Below, piece after piece: positions 1 to 7,971 of a stretch of DNA of 64,000 nt. The stretch's first letter is position 1, and each line of letters begins with the position of its first letter. This DNA is from Mycobacteriales bacterium (GTDB taxonomy: Bacteria > Actinomycetota > Actinomycetes > DATLTS01), in assembly GCA_035533475.1 (NCBI GenBank), contig DATLTS010000041.1, positions 65,070-129,069 of the forward strand. The letters run 5' to 3'. A program made the position numbers and the translations under genes. The notes under the pieces are model-generated. The model worked only from the letters and a program-made list of their open reading frames with translations. It was not told the origin of the DNA and ran no database searches.

Positions 1-760
1 CCCGGCTGCGGGCCGCGGCCGGGTCGTGCACCGGATTCCAGATCGACGGGGCCGGCACGATCCCGGCGAGTACCGCCGCCCGGGCGAGGGCGAGCACCGG
101 ACTTCGGCTGTGCGTGACCGGGTCTAGGTCCAGGTCGCTGATCTTCACCCCGAAGTAGAAGGTGCTCGCCGCCTGCACCCCGTAGGTGCCGTTGCCGAGA
201 TACAGCGTGTTGAGGTAGCGGGTGAGGATCTCGTCCTTCGAGAAATGCTGTTCGATGCGGATCGCGAGGGCGGCCTCGCGGAGCTTGCGCAGCACGGTCC
301 GCTGGCTGCCGGTATAGACGTTCTTCACGTACTGCTGGGTGATGGTCGAGCCACCCTGCGTGGGGGAACCGGTGAGGTCCTTCCAGAGGGCCCGGGCCAA
401 TGCCAACGGGTCGATCCCCGCATTCTGGTAGAAGCGCGAGTCCTCCGCCGCGACGATCGCTTCCTTCATGACCTGCGGAATCTGACTGCTGGTGACCCGT
501 TGTTGGATCTCCGGGGAGCGGATGGTCGCGAAGGTACGGCCATGCTCGTCGACGAGCACAGCCGACTTGGGAGGAACGGTGTCGGCGAAGGTCACCGGGG
601 CCACGAGCAAGCCGGTCACGAACGAGACGAGGCCGATCCCGAGGGCGGCCACCAGCCAGAACGCCACCAGCCGGCGGCGGCGGCGGGCCCGCAAAGCACG
701 GCGCCGGCGCAGGGCCCCGGCCACGACGGAGGCCCGCGCCGCCGGACGGGTGGGCGTCAC
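1..760 (-). CDS. Class A penicillin-binding protein (glycosyltransferase part), 3' end outside window
   Basis: Peptidoglycan glycan-strand polymerase, normally also a transpeptidase, anchored in the cytoplasmic membrane. The translation starts at a GTG at 760, with an in-frame stop four codons upstream, so no earlier start is possible. It has a basic N-terminus, one membrane segment at about residues 28-55, then the family 51 glycosyltransferase hallmarks: AAEDSRFY with the catalytic Glu, QGGSTITQQYVKN, and RKLREAALAIRIE followed by YLNTLYLGNGTYGVQ. The window edge cuts the gene at about residue 253, so the transpeptidase domain cannot be checked; a monofunctional enzyme remains possible. It is divergent from bldN. 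Confidence 0.9.
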   Translation of the reverse strand, partial: MTPTRPAARASVVAGALRRRRALRARRRRRLVAFWLVAALGIGLVSFVTGLLVAPVTFADTVPPKSAVLVDEHGRTFATIRSPEIQQRVTSSQIPQVMKEAIVAAEDSRFYQNAGIDPLALARALWKDLTGSPTQGGSTITQQYVKNVYTGSQRTVLRKLREAALAIRIEQHFSKDEILTRYLNTLYLGNGTYGVQAASTFYFGVKISDLDLDPVTHSRSPVLALARAAVLAGIVPAPSIWNPVHDPAAARSR

Positions 761-858
761 GGCCCGAGCCTAAACGGCGTACGGCGGCCCCCACGGATCC
801 GGCAGCCGGGATGTTCCGGGGCATACCCGACACAGACGGCACGAATCCGGCGGAGCTC

Positions 859-888
859 GTGACCCGAAAGCCCCTCGGCGCCTAGAAT
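859..888 (+). promoter_or_regulatory. Candidate housekeeping-type promoter of bldN
   Basis: A GTGACC -35-like hexamer (859-864) and a TAGAAT -10 (883-888) are separated by 18 nt and lie 55 nt before the bldN start. The -10 is close to consensus and the -35 is partial. The divergent 761-943 gap shows no convincing BldD-type box. Confidence 0.35.
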
Positions 889-943
889 CGATCATCGGGT
901 GCCCACCGCCGCAAGCTCATGACCTGCACGATCGGAGCCGAGA

Positions 944-1702
944 ATGGTCGGCCGCCCGCTCGCCGCACTCGCCGGACCCGGTGCGCCCGGCTTCGACCGC
1001 CTCGGACTCGCGGCCGGCTTCGACCGCCTCCGGCTCGCCTTGTCCGTCACCGGGGGCGCACCGATCCCGGACACCGGGGGCTATCAGCTGCCCCGGCCGC
1101 GGGCCTCGGCCCCCGCCGGCGGCCCGGACCCGTCCCCGCCGGAGGGCGAGCAGGCCGAGGTCATGGGGGCGGTGGCCCGGGCACAGAACGGCGACGCGGC
1201 GGCCTTCGGGGAGCTTTACGACCGGTACGTGGATCAGGTCTACCGCTACGTCTACTACCGGGTCGGGGCGGCCGCACTGGCCGAAGACCTGACCAGCGAC
1301 ACCTTTCTGCGAGCGCTCCGGCGGATTGGCAGCTTTCGGTGGCAAGGCCGGGACTTCGGCGCCTGGCTGGTCACCATCGCACGCAATCTGATCGCCGACC
1401 ACTTCAAGTCCAGCCGATACCGGATGGAACTGAGCAGTGCCGACCTCATCGAGTCCGGCGCGGAACAAGCCGCCGCCGGCCCCGAGGGCGCCGTGCTCGA
1501 GGCCCTGACAAACGCCACCCTGCTCGAAGCGGTGAAACGGCTCAATCCCGAGCAGCAGGAGTGCGTCGCGCTGCGCTTCCTCCAAGGCATGTCGGTCGCG
1601 GAGACAGCGCTCGCCATGGGGAAGAACGAAGGCGCGATCAAGGCGCTCCAGTACCGGGCGGTGCGTAGCCTGGCGCGGTTGCTGCCCTCGGAGCCCTGGT
1701 GA
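944..1702 (+). CDS. bldN: ECF sigma factor, BldN ortholog
   Basis: RNA polymerase sigma factor of the BldN group, which in Streptomyces drives late differentiation genes. The ATG at 944 has a GGAG at 934-937. The product has 252 residues: an Ala/Pro-rich N-terminal extension to about residue 73, then sigma region 2 (about 76-160, with YRYVYYRVG, DFGAWLVTIARNLIADHFK) and region 4 (about 190-245, with LNPEQQECVALRFLQGMS and MGKNEGAIKALQYRAVR). Both regions match Streptomyces BldN nearly word for word as I recall it, and BldN also carries an N-terminal pro-sequence of this size. The extension includes a 27-bp tandem duplication. The next gene is the likely anti-sigma factor, and matching BldN promoter boxes follow at 1773 and 3018. 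Proteolytic processing is inferred, not seen. Confidence 0.9.
   Translation: MVGRPLAALAGPGAPGFDRLGLAAGFDRLRLALSVTGGAPIPDTGGYQLPRPRASAPAGGPDPSPPEGEQAEVMGAVARAQNGDAAAFGELYDRYVDQVYRYVYYRVGAAALAEDLTSDTFLRALRRIGSFRWQGRDFGAWLVTIARNLIADHFKSSRYRMELSSADLIESGAEQAAAGPEGAVLEALTNATLLEAVKRLNPEQQECVALRFLQGMSVAETALAMGKNEGAIKALQYRAVRSLARLLPSEPW
987..1030 (+). repeat. 27-bp tandem duplication inside the bldN pro-region
   Basis: A 17-bp identical block (987-1003 and 1014-1030) recurs with a 27-bp period and encodes FDRLGLAAG followed by FDRLRLALS. It lies wholly in the non-conserved N-terminal extension of the sigma factor, so copy number could vary without touching the sigma domains. Confidence 0.6.
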
Positions 1703-1772
1703 GCCGCGTCCCGCCTCGCCTGGTCATCGTGGGGGGCCGGATAGCCCGGATGGGTCATTTCGGGCATAGACC

Positions 1773-1801
1773 CGTAACCCGGTCGGGAGGCCCCTCGTTG
1801 A
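1773..1801 (+). promoter_or_regulatory. Sigma-BldN promoter upstream of rsbN
   Basis: CGTAAC (1773-1778), 17 nt, CGTTGA (1796-1801). These are the exact -35 and -10 hexamers reported for Streptomyces sigma-BldN (CGTAAC-N16-CGTTGA), with one extra spacer base. The -10 ends 52 nt before the rsbN ATG. In S. venezuelae rsbN is itself a sigma-BldN target, so this fits an autoregulatory sigma/anti-sigma loop. Confidence 0.8.
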
Positions 1802-1853
1802 AGACGATGAGGCCGCCGGTCGGACCGGCGCGAACGAAGGGAGCGTGGCCGCC

Positions 1854-2969
1854 ATGAGCGTGCTGCCCACCCGTCGGCGCGCCGATGCGTTCGACCGCCG
1901 GCTGCTCGGCGGCACCCCCTCGTCCGACCCGGCGCTGGCTGCGATGGCCACGCTCGCCGGCCGCCTCCAGGCGCTGCCGATCGGACCCGCTCCGGACTTC
2001 CGGGCAGCGCTCCGCCAGCGCGTGGTCGCAGTCGCGGCGGTCCAACCCGGGCCGGCCGCCGTTCCGCTGCGGGCCCGAACCGCGGAATACCTCGGGGGCT
2101 GGCGCAGCCAGCGCCGGATCGCCGTCGTGGCCGGAGGGGTCGCCGCTGCGGTCGTCATCGCCGGGGTCGGGGTCTCGGCGAGTCGGTCCCTGCCGGGAGA
2201 CCCCTTCTACCGGCTCAAGCAGGCGAGCGAGGCGATCCAGCTCGACCTCGCCCACGGCGGCTTGGCGAAGGGCCGGCTCGAACTCGAATTCGCCCGGACC
2301 CGGATGCACGAGGTGCGCCAGCTGACCGGCGTGGATACGGCGCTCGCGACCGGCCGGCCGGGGGTGGCCTCGGCCGCGGACATCGCCTTCGGTGGCAGCC
2401 GATCCGAGCGGATCCGTTCGGCCTTCGGGGCCATGGATTCCGAGACCCTCGCCGGTAGCCGCTATCTGACGGGTTACTTCCAGCAGACCGGCGAACGCGC
2501 CGCCCTCAACGCGCTGCGGAGCTTCGCCGTCCGCCAACACCGCGATCTCGAGTCGGTGCTCCCGCAGCTGCCCGCGGATGCCCGCCCCGCGGCGGATGCC
2601 GCGCTCGCAATCGTCGCGGAGGTGAGCAGTCGGGCCGGCACTCTCCTAGAGGTCGGTGCCTGCACGGCCGCGTGCACGCCGATCGCCGGGCCGCAGGCGG
2701 CTCCCAGCCCGCTGCCCAGCGACCGGCTCGGGGTGCTGCCGTGCAGCTGCGCCAACGCCAGCGCCCAACCCACGGCGGGCCCGTCCCCCTCCGCCAGCCC
2801 TGAACCGACAACCACGCCGACGCCGACGCCGTCCGGCTCCGCGTCTCCGACGCCCTCACCCACGCCGAGTCCTTCCTCGAGCCTGCCGATCCCATTGCCC
2901 ACCCTGCCCACCCCGCTGCCGACGCTCCCGCTGCCGATACCCACCCCGTCGCTGCCGGTACCCGGGTAA
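1854..2969 (+). CDS. rsbN: Probable anti-sigma-BldN factor, DUF5667 membrane protein
   Basis: Likely single-pass membrane anti-sigma factor for the upstream BldN. I chose the ATG at 1854 because GAAGGGAG (1836-1843) is 10 nt upstream; an in-frame GTG at 1845 is only one base from it. A cytoplasmic N-terminus of about 85 residues is followed by one membrane segment (about residues 88-110), then the DUF5667 part beginning with LPGDPFYRLKQASEAI, and a C-terminal tail of some 80 residues rich in Pro, Ser and Thr that should cross the cell wall. There is no zinc-finger anti-sigma motif, as expected for the RsbN type. Assignment rests on position next to bldN, topology and the sigma-BldN promoter before it. 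Confidence 0.75.
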   Translation: MSVLPTRRRADAFDRRLLGGTPSSDPALAAMATLAGRLQALPIGPAPDFRAALRQRVVAVAAVQPGPAAVPLRARTAEYLGGWRSQRRIAVVAGGVAAAVVIAGVGVSASRSLPGDPFYRLKQASEAIQLDLAHGGLAKGRLELEFARTRMHEVRQLTGVDTALATGRPGVASAADIAFGGSRSERIRSAFGAMDSETLAGSRYLTGYFQQTGERAALNALRSFAVRQHRDLESVLPQLPADARPAADAALAIVAEVSSRAGTLLEVGACTAACTPIAGPQAAPSPLPSDRLGVLPCSCANASAQPTAGPSPSASPEPTTTPTPTPSGSASPTPSPTPSPSSSLPIPLPTLPTPLPTLPLPIPTPSLPVPG

Positions 2970-3017
2970 GCGCACGCCGGTCGCCCGCCGCACCGGCAAA
3001 CCGGTTCGCGAAAACTG

Positions 3018-3045
3018 CGTAACCTTCCGGCGCCACGGTCGTTGA
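3018..3045 (+). promoter_or_regulatory. Sigma-BldN promoter upstream of the LPHTG surface protein
   Basis: CGTAAC (3018-3023), exactly 16 nt, CGTTGA (3040-3045): a perfect match to the published sigma-BldN consensus including spacing. Transcription would start near 3052, giving a 5' UTR of about 155 nt before the ATG at 3207. An inverted repeat overlaps the -10 and the predicted start site. Confidence 0.85.
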
Positions 3046-3090
3046 ACCGCTCGAACGAACTCCTGCCCCCGCCCGCGGAGTGAGCGGTTC
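3044..3090. repeat. Inverted repeat across the sigma-BldN -10 and start site
   Basis: GAACCGCTC (3044-3052) pairs with GAGCGGTTC (3082-3090), and ACTCC (3059-3063) pairs with GGAGT (3077-3081). The left arm begins inside the -10 element and ends at the predicted transcription start, so most of it would not be in the RNA. A DNA operator for a second regulator is therefore more likely than an RNA hairpin. Confidence 0.45.
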
Positions 3091-3206
3091 GTCCGAAATG
3101 CACGGTTCTCGGGGTGGATTCGTCATCGCAATATGCCGATACATCCCAACAAAGTCCCCGCCGTCGGTAGCATCGCGCCACCGCCCAACTCGGAGGTATC
3201 GGATCA

Positions 3207-4685
3207 ATGGCACAAAACCTGCGGCGTAGGGGTGCGGCAGCAGCCGCGCTCACGGTCGCCAGCGGCACGCTCCTGGCCACGGTCGCGGTAGCCGCCCCGG
3301 CTGGAGCGGCGACCAACGTCGCGCCCGCGTTCTACTCCGGCGCGACCCAGGGCAACGTCCTCGGCGTCACCCTCAACCTTCCGACCGCGCTGCCCGGCCT
3401 GCCGAACCCGGCGGCCCTGGGCCTGATCAGCGCCACCGGCACCGCCGTGCACAACACGCTCAGTGCCGCCGTGACCAACACGGCAAGCTCGTTCGCCGGG
3501 CTGGCCTCAGGCAGCCTGGTCCAGTCCGGCCCGCTCGGCATGCTCAACCGGTCCGCCTCGGCGACGACCAGCGGGGCGCGCGACGCGACCAGCAGCCTGG
3601 GCACGATCCCCAGCAACGTTCTGGTCAGTGGCTCGCTCGGCAGCCTGGCCGCGCATGTCCTGAGCGCCCTCCCGAGCAGCGTCTCCACCGCGAACCTGGC
3701 CAACCTCAGCGCGGGCCGGCTTCGCGACATCCTCGGCTCGTCCCTGGTCAACCAGATCACCAGCGTCTACAACTCGATCGAGTCCAACGCCCAGTCGACC
3801 GTGAGTTCCGCGGTCAGCACCATCGACTCGGTGCTGGGCCCGCTCGCGAGCCAGGACCCGACCGGCGCGGCCGCGCTGCTGGAGTCGCAGGTCAACAGCC
3901 TGCCGAGCCAGCTCGACTGCTCGAAGAACACGGCCTGCCTGCTCAACACCCTGCTCGACAACAACCTGCTCTCCTTCGACGCACTCGACGCCCACCAGGG
4001 GATCGTTCAGGTCGCCGACGGCGTTCAGTCGACGGCCCACGCCGGGTTGCTCGGGGTCAACGTGCTCGGTGGCCTGGTATCGGTCAACGGCTTCACCAGC
4101 GACGCGACCGCGTTCGCCGACGGCCGGCCCGGACACGCCACCGCCGCGGTCAACCCGGTCGTCGCCACCGCGAAGGTCGGAAAGCTGCAGATCACGCTGG
4201 GCAACGGCGCTACCGGAACCATCCTCGGGATCAACGTGGGTGGCCTCACCGGCCAGACCGTCACGCAGATCAACTCGGCGCTCACCACCGTGGTCAACAC
4301 GCTGAACAGCGTGCTCAACACGCTGGGCGTCTCGGTCTCCGCCACCAAGGGCACGACCAGCGTCAACCCGGACGGCAGTTCGGCGACTGCGACCGGTGGC
4401 GTGCTCACCATCGACGTCTCGGCGCCGTCACTGCCCACAGGTGGGGCGGCCACGACGGCCGGGGCGAACTCCTCCTCCGCCGCGCCGCTCGTGCAGATCC
4501 AGCTCGGTGGCGCCTCGGCGGCCGCTCGGGCCCGGCAGGCCGTGCTGGTCCCCAACAAGGTGATCACCCCGGCCACGACGGCGCTCCCGCACACCGGGGC
4601 GAACCTGCCGTTGACTGCGGGTATCGGCATGGTGCTGCTCGGGGCTGCTGCCCTGGTGCGTCGCCGGCTGATGAGCAACGGCTGA
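3207..4685 (+). CDS. Secreted cell-wall-anchored protein with LPHTG sorting signal
   Basis: Surface protein of unknown function, 492 residues. The ATG follows TCGGAGG at 3190-3196. Residues 1-35 form a signal peptide (basic n-region, hydrophobic core, AGAA cleavage site). The mature part is rich in Ala, Ser, Asn, Thr, Leu and Val with few charged residues, contains two pairs of Cys-containing short stretches near residues 232-245 (DCSKNTACLL), and shows repeated NTLNSVLNTL-like and TNTASS-like segments. The C-terminus is a classic sortase signal: LPHTG at 460-464, a hydrophobic segment, and an RRR tail. It is expressed from a perfect sigma-BldN promoter and ends in a strong terminator, so it forms its own transcription unit. 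In Streptomyces that sigma controls chaplins and rodlins; no chaplin domain is visible here. A coat or adhesion role is inference. Confidence 0.85.
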   Translation: MAQNLRRRGAAAAALTVASGTLLATVAVAAPAGAATNVAPAFYSGATQGNVLGVTLNLPTALPGLPNPAALGLISATGTAVHNTLSAAVTNTASSFAGLASGSLVQSGPLGMLNRSASATTSGARDATSSLGTIPSNVLVSGSLGSLAAHVLSALPSSVSTANLANLSAGRLRDILGSSLVNQITSVYNSIESNAQSTVSSAVSTIDSVLGPLASQDPTGAAALLESQVNSLPSQLDCSKNTACLLNTLLDNNLLSFDALDAHQGIVQVADGVQSTAHAGLLGVNVLGGLVSVNGFTSDATAFADGRPGHATAAVNPVVATAKVGKLQITLGNGATGTILGINVGGLTGQTVTQINSALTTVVNTLNSVLNTLGVSVSATKGTTSVNPDGSSATATGGVLTIDVSAPSLPTGGAATTAGANSSSAAPLVQIQLGGASAAARARQAVLVPNKVITPATTALPHTGANLPLTAGIGMVLLGAAALVRRRLMSNG

Positions 4686-4710
4686 ACGCTGCGCCGCTAA
4701 AGCGCGAAAC

Positions 4711-4743
4711 CGAAGCCCGGCCCTCCTCGAGGGCCGGGCTTCG
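4711..4743 (+). terminator. Strong hairpin terminator after the surface protein gene
   Basis: A 14-bp perfect stem (4711-4724 with 4730-4743) and a 5-nt loop, 25 nt past the stop codon. There is no T-tract, as is usual for GC-rich actinobacterial terminators. Confidence 0.8.
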
Positions 4744-4768
4744 GCGTGTTCGCGGGTAGATTGCCGCC

Positions 4769-5848
4769 GTGGCCCGCCGGAGCAGACCCGACACCCGGGC
4801 CGTGCTCGCCGGCGCGGCTTCCGCGGCGGTCGCCGAGGTGGAGGCCAGCCTGACGGTGCCGCTGGACTCGTCGGCGGCCGCATTCTTCGACGTCGACAAC
4901 ACGATGATGATGGGCGCCTCCATTTATCACTTCGCCCGGGGTCTCGCCGCACGGCACTTCTTCACCTGGCGGGACCTGGCGAAATTCGGCTGGCAGCAAC
5001 TGGCGTTCCGACTGGTTGGCCGGGAGCAGCTCGAGCACATGGCCGAAGCGAAGGAAGCCGCGCTGGCGTTCGTCGCGGGCCATCGGGTGGACGAGGTGGT
5101 GGAGCTAGGCGAGGAGATCTACGACGAGCTGATGGCCGATCGGATCTGGTCCGGTTCCCGGGCACTCGCCCAGATGCATCTCGACGCCGGCCAGCGGGTG
5201 TGGCTGGTCACGGCTGCGCCGATGGAGCTGGCCGGGCTGATCGCGCGCCGACTCGGGCTTACCGGAGCGCTCGGGACGGTCGCCGAGTCCCGGGGCGGCG
5301 TGTACACGGGGGCCCTGGTCGGCGAGCCGCTGCATGGGCCGGCCAAGGCCGAGGCGATCCGGGCGCTGGCCGCCCGGGAGGGTCTCGACCTCGGGCGATG
5401 TGCGGCGTACAGCGACTCGGCCAACGACCTGCCGATGCTCACGGCGGTTGGGCACCCGGTCGCCGTGAACCCGGATGGCGAGCTCAGGCGGGTGGCCCGG
5501 GAGCGCGGATGGGAGGTCCGCGACTTCAGAACCGGACGCAAGGCCGCCCGGGTCGGGCTCCCAGCCCTGGCCGGCGCCGCCGGGATCGCCGCGGGGATCG
5601 CGGTCGGCCTCTCCTTCCGCCGGCGGTTCCGCTCGCGGAGCCGCTCCAGCAGCCTGCCCAGCCGGTCCAGCCGCCGGCGAGTGTGCAATTTCCGACAGGA
5701 GGTCACGCTCACGGACGGGTCCGGGGTGTCGGAAATTGCACACTCGGTGGTGCGGGGGGTGGGGGGTCGGGTCAGAAGAAGACCGAACGGCGCTGCATTA
5801 GCAGCTTGTACAGGGTCTGCTGGATCGTCTCGCGCACCTGGTCGGTGA
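4769..5848 (+). CDS. HAD-IB family phosphatase (SerB1-like) with odd C-terminus
   Basis: Haloacid-dehalogenase phosphohydrolase, related to phosphoserine-phosphatase-like SerB1 of mycobacteria. The GTG start at 4769 is preceded by TAGATT and 6 nt, suggesting a leaderless mRNA. Motif I is FFDVDNT (Asp41, Asp43), motif II is VTAAP, and motif IV is [11 protein letters not shown] with the metal-binding acidic pair. A short hydrophobic stretch near residues 268-285 precedes an Arg/Ser-rich tail. The reading frame then runs through a 67-bp inverted repeat (5679-5745) and overlaps the convergent acyltransferase gene by 77 bp. The last 55 or so residues look unlike a HAD tail and may be acquired. It accompanies the PlsC/SDR genes, as in the Rv0501-Rv0505c neighbourhood. 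Confidence 0.85.
   Translation: MARRSRPDTRAVLAGAASAAVAEVEASLTVPLDSSAAAFFDVDNTMMMGASIYHFARGLAARHFFTWRDLAKFGWQQLAFRLVGREQLEHMAEAKEAALAFVAGHRVDEVVELGEEIYDELMADRIWSGSRALAQMHLDAGQRVWLVTAAPMELAGLIARRLGLTGALGTVAESRGGVYTGALVGEPLHGPAKAEAIRALAAREGLDLGRCAAYSDSANDLPMLTAVGHPVAVNPDGELRRVARERGWEVRDFRTGRKAARVGLPALAGAAGIAAGIAVGLSFRRRFRSRSRSSSLPSRSSRRRVCNFRQEVTLTDGSGVSEIAHSVVRGVGGRVRRRPNGAALAACTGSAGSSRAPGR
5679..5745. repeat. 19-bp perfect inverted repeat at the HAD/acyltransferase junction
   Basis: Arms at 5679-5697 and 5727-5745 are perfect reverse complements (left arm begins GAGTGTGCAATTT), separated by 29 nt. The arms are noticeably more AT-rich than the surroundings. The element lies inside the 3' end of the HAD reading frame and just past the convergent acyltransferase stop. 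It could be a bidirectional terminator, but the loop is long; a palindromic mobile element is the alternative. No second copy was seen in this window. Confidence 0.7.
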
Positions 5849-6806
5849 GGTTGAACACGAGCATCGGGTCGTCTGCCGCCGCCCGACCGAACTCGTCGGT
5901 GGGGATCGGCTCGCCGAACTCGATGATCCACTTGGACGGCAGTGGCAGCAACCCGAGCGGACCGAGCAACGGAAAGAACGGCGTGACCGGGACGTAGGGC
6001 AGCCCGAGGAGGCGGGCCAGCGTCTTCGCATTGCCGACGATCGGGTAAATCTCTTCGGCACCGACGATCGAGCAGGGAACGATCGGGACGCCGGTGCGAA
6101 GCGCGGCGGAAACGAAGCCTCCACGGCCGAACCGCTGAAGCTTGTACCGCTCCGAGAACGGCTTGCCGACGCCCTTGAAGCCTTCCGGGTAGACCGCGAC
6201 GAGCTCCCCACGACCCAACAGTCGCTCGGCATCGGCGTTGCAGGCGAGCGTGTGACCACCCTTGCGAGCCGCCGGCGCGATGATCGGCATCCGGAACACG
6301 AGGTCCGCGGCGAGCATGCGCAGGTGCCGGTGGGCGGGGTGGTGGTCGAGGATCGCCAGCTGGGTCATCACCCCGTCGAGCGGGACGGTGCCCGAGTGGT
6401 TGGCAACGACGAGTGCCCCCCCGGCATCCGGGATGTTGTCGAGTCCGCGGGTCTCGACCCGGAAATACCGCTCGTACAGCGGGCGGACGGCTGCCATCAG
6501 GACCCGGTCGTTGAGATCGGCATCGAAGCCGAAGTCGTCAACCTCGTAGTCGCCGGTGACGCGCCGCCGCAGGAACGCCAGCGCGCCGGCCACCTTCTTC
6601 TCCCACTCCGGCGCCGGCGCCACCAGGGACGGACTCGCCGCGCGAGCGTGCGCATCGCACAGCCCGTCGACCACCGCCGGCTCGGCACAGCGACGACCCG
6701 CGTCGTCCGTCGCGGCACATCGCGCGACCCCGCGCCGGCGCGGGCGGGAACCCGGAGGCCGGACCTCCCCGCGGGACTCGATCGGGATGACCCGCGCCTC
6801 AGGCAT
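5772..6806 (-). CDS. Lysophospholipid acyltransferase (PlsC family) with N-terminal Cys motif
   Basis: Membrane-associated acyltransferase that would acylate a glycerolipid precursor. I start it at ATG 6806, after GCGGAGGA, overlapping the stop of the upstream SDR gene; the reading frame is open further upstream but lies inside that gene. The 344-residue product has a Cys30/Cys40/Cys50/His53 knuckle that could bind zinc, then the acyltransferase domain with NHSGTVPLD (His137 and Asp144) and [11 protein letters not shown] as the substrate-binding block. The family resembles mycobacterial Rv0502. Coupling to the SDR suggests a joint lipid-modifying function, which is inferred. Confidence 0.85.
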   Translation of the reverse strand: MPEARVIPIESRGEVRPPGSRPRRRGVARCAATDDAGRRCAEPAVVDGLCDAHARAASPSLVAPAPEWEKKVAGALAFLRRRVTGDYEVDDFGFDADLNDRVLMAAVRPLYERYFRVETRGLDNIPDAGGALVVANHSGTVPLDGVMTQLAILDHHPAHRHLRMLAADLVFRMPIIAPAARKGGHTLACNADAERLLGRGELVAVYPEGFKGVGKPFSERYKLQRFGRGGFVSAALRTGVPIVPCSIVGAEEIYPIVGNAKTLARLLGLPYVPVTPFFPLLGPLGLLPLPSKWIIEFGEPIPTDEFGRAAADDPMLVFNLTDQVRETIQQTLYKLLMQRRSVFF

Positions 6807-7839
6807 CGACGGTCCTCCGCCGCTCGAGCGCGTCCAGCACGACCCGTTCGGCGCGGGCGAGCCGCTCGGGTGGCAGATGCCGATTGAGCCCCCGTCCGCG
6901 GACGAAGTCGTCAAAGGCCTCGAGCGTCGTGTAGCTCGGCCGGAAGCCGAATCCATCGATCAGCCGCGCGATGTCCACCACCCGGCCGAACTGGAGGAAC
7001 TGCATCTGCTCCGGCGAGAAGTCGACCAGGCCGGCCCGGCGAAAGGCCTGCCCGACGAAGGACACCGCCGGCGACGGTACCTGCACGGCCAACCGGCCGG
7101 CCCGGCGAATCCCCTGGGACAGCAGCAACACTCCTTCGCCGGCGACGTTGAAAGTCCCTGGATGCCCGCCGAGAGCGGCCCGGCGCAGGACTTCGATCCC
7201 GTCGTCCTCGTGCACGAACTGCATCCGGGGGTCGAAGCCGAGCACCCGGGGGACGACCGGGAGCGCGAAGTAGCGGGTAAGCGGGGTGTCAATCCGGGGG
7301 CCGATGAAGTTCGCGAAGCGCAGCATGGTGACGGCGACGTCACCCCGCCGTCGCCCGAATCCGCGAACGTAGCTTTCCACCTCGACCGCGTCCTTGGTGT
7401 ATCCGGAGCGTGGGAGCGAGCGTGGCTCTTGATCCTCGGTGAACATCGCCGGATCGCGCGGCGCGGACCCGTAGACCGAGGTCGTCGACTTCACCACCAG
7501 CCGGCGCACGCTCGGGGCCTTCTGGCATGCGGCGAGCAGCTGCATCGTCCCGATTACGTTGATCTCTTTCATCGCGGTGCGTCCGCCGGCCCCGAACGGG
7601 GTGGCGATCACGCTCATGTGGACGACGGTGTCCACTTCGGCCGAGGCGATGACCTTGGCGATGATCGGGTTGCGGATGTCGGCGCGGACGAATTCGGTCC
7701 GGCCGAGCTCGGCGCGCGGCGGAACGACGTCCACCCCGATGACCTTGGCTACTGACGGATCGGCCTGGAGCAGGGTGGCAAGTCGGCCACCGAGATAGCG
7801 GGAGACGCCCGTGACGAGAACGACACGCTGGGCAGCCAA
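6799..7839 (-). CDS. NAD-dependent epimerase/dehydratase (SDR family)
   Basis: Extended short-chain dehydrogenase fold, 346 residues, resembling mycobacterial Rv0501 (annotated GalE2). The start is a TTG at 7839, supported by GAGGAG seven bases upstream. The nucleotide-binding motif is TGVSRYLGG at residues 10-18. The catalytic region reads STTSVYGS followed by SGYTKDAVE: the Tyr and Lys are two residues apart, not the canonical YxxxK, so catalytic competence as a classical epimerase is uncertain. Its stop overlaps the acyltransferase start by 8 nt, indicating coupled translation. The 132 bp upstream (7840-7971) holds only the TTG's Shine-Dalgarno sequence as far as I can see. Confidence 0.82.
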   Translation of the reverse strand: MAAQRVVLVTGVSRYLGGRLATLLQADPSVAKVIGVDVVPPRAELGRTEFVRADIRNPIIAKVIASAEVDTVVHMSVIATPFGAGGRTAMKEINVIGTMQLLAACQKAPSVRRLVVKSTTSVYGSAPRDPAMFTEDQEPRSLPRSGYTKDAVEVESYVRGFGRRRGDVAVTMLRFANFIGPRIDTPLTRYFALPVVPRVLGFDPRMQFVHEDDGIEVLRRAALGGHPGTFNVAGEGVLLLSQGIRRAGRLAVQVPSPAVSFVGQAFRRAGLVDFSPEQMQFLQFGRVVDIARLIDGFGFRPSYTTLEAFDDFVRGRGLNRHLPPERLARAERVVLDALERRRTVDA

Positions 7840-7971
7840 GCGTCTCTCCTCAGGTGTCGGCAGGATCGGGGGGCCCCCGCCGGGTACCGCGGAGGAACCC
7901 TCATGCTAGCCGCCGGTCACGGATTCCAGGTCGGTCAAGCTCGGCGGCAGTCCAGGGCGGCCGCGGCAGGG

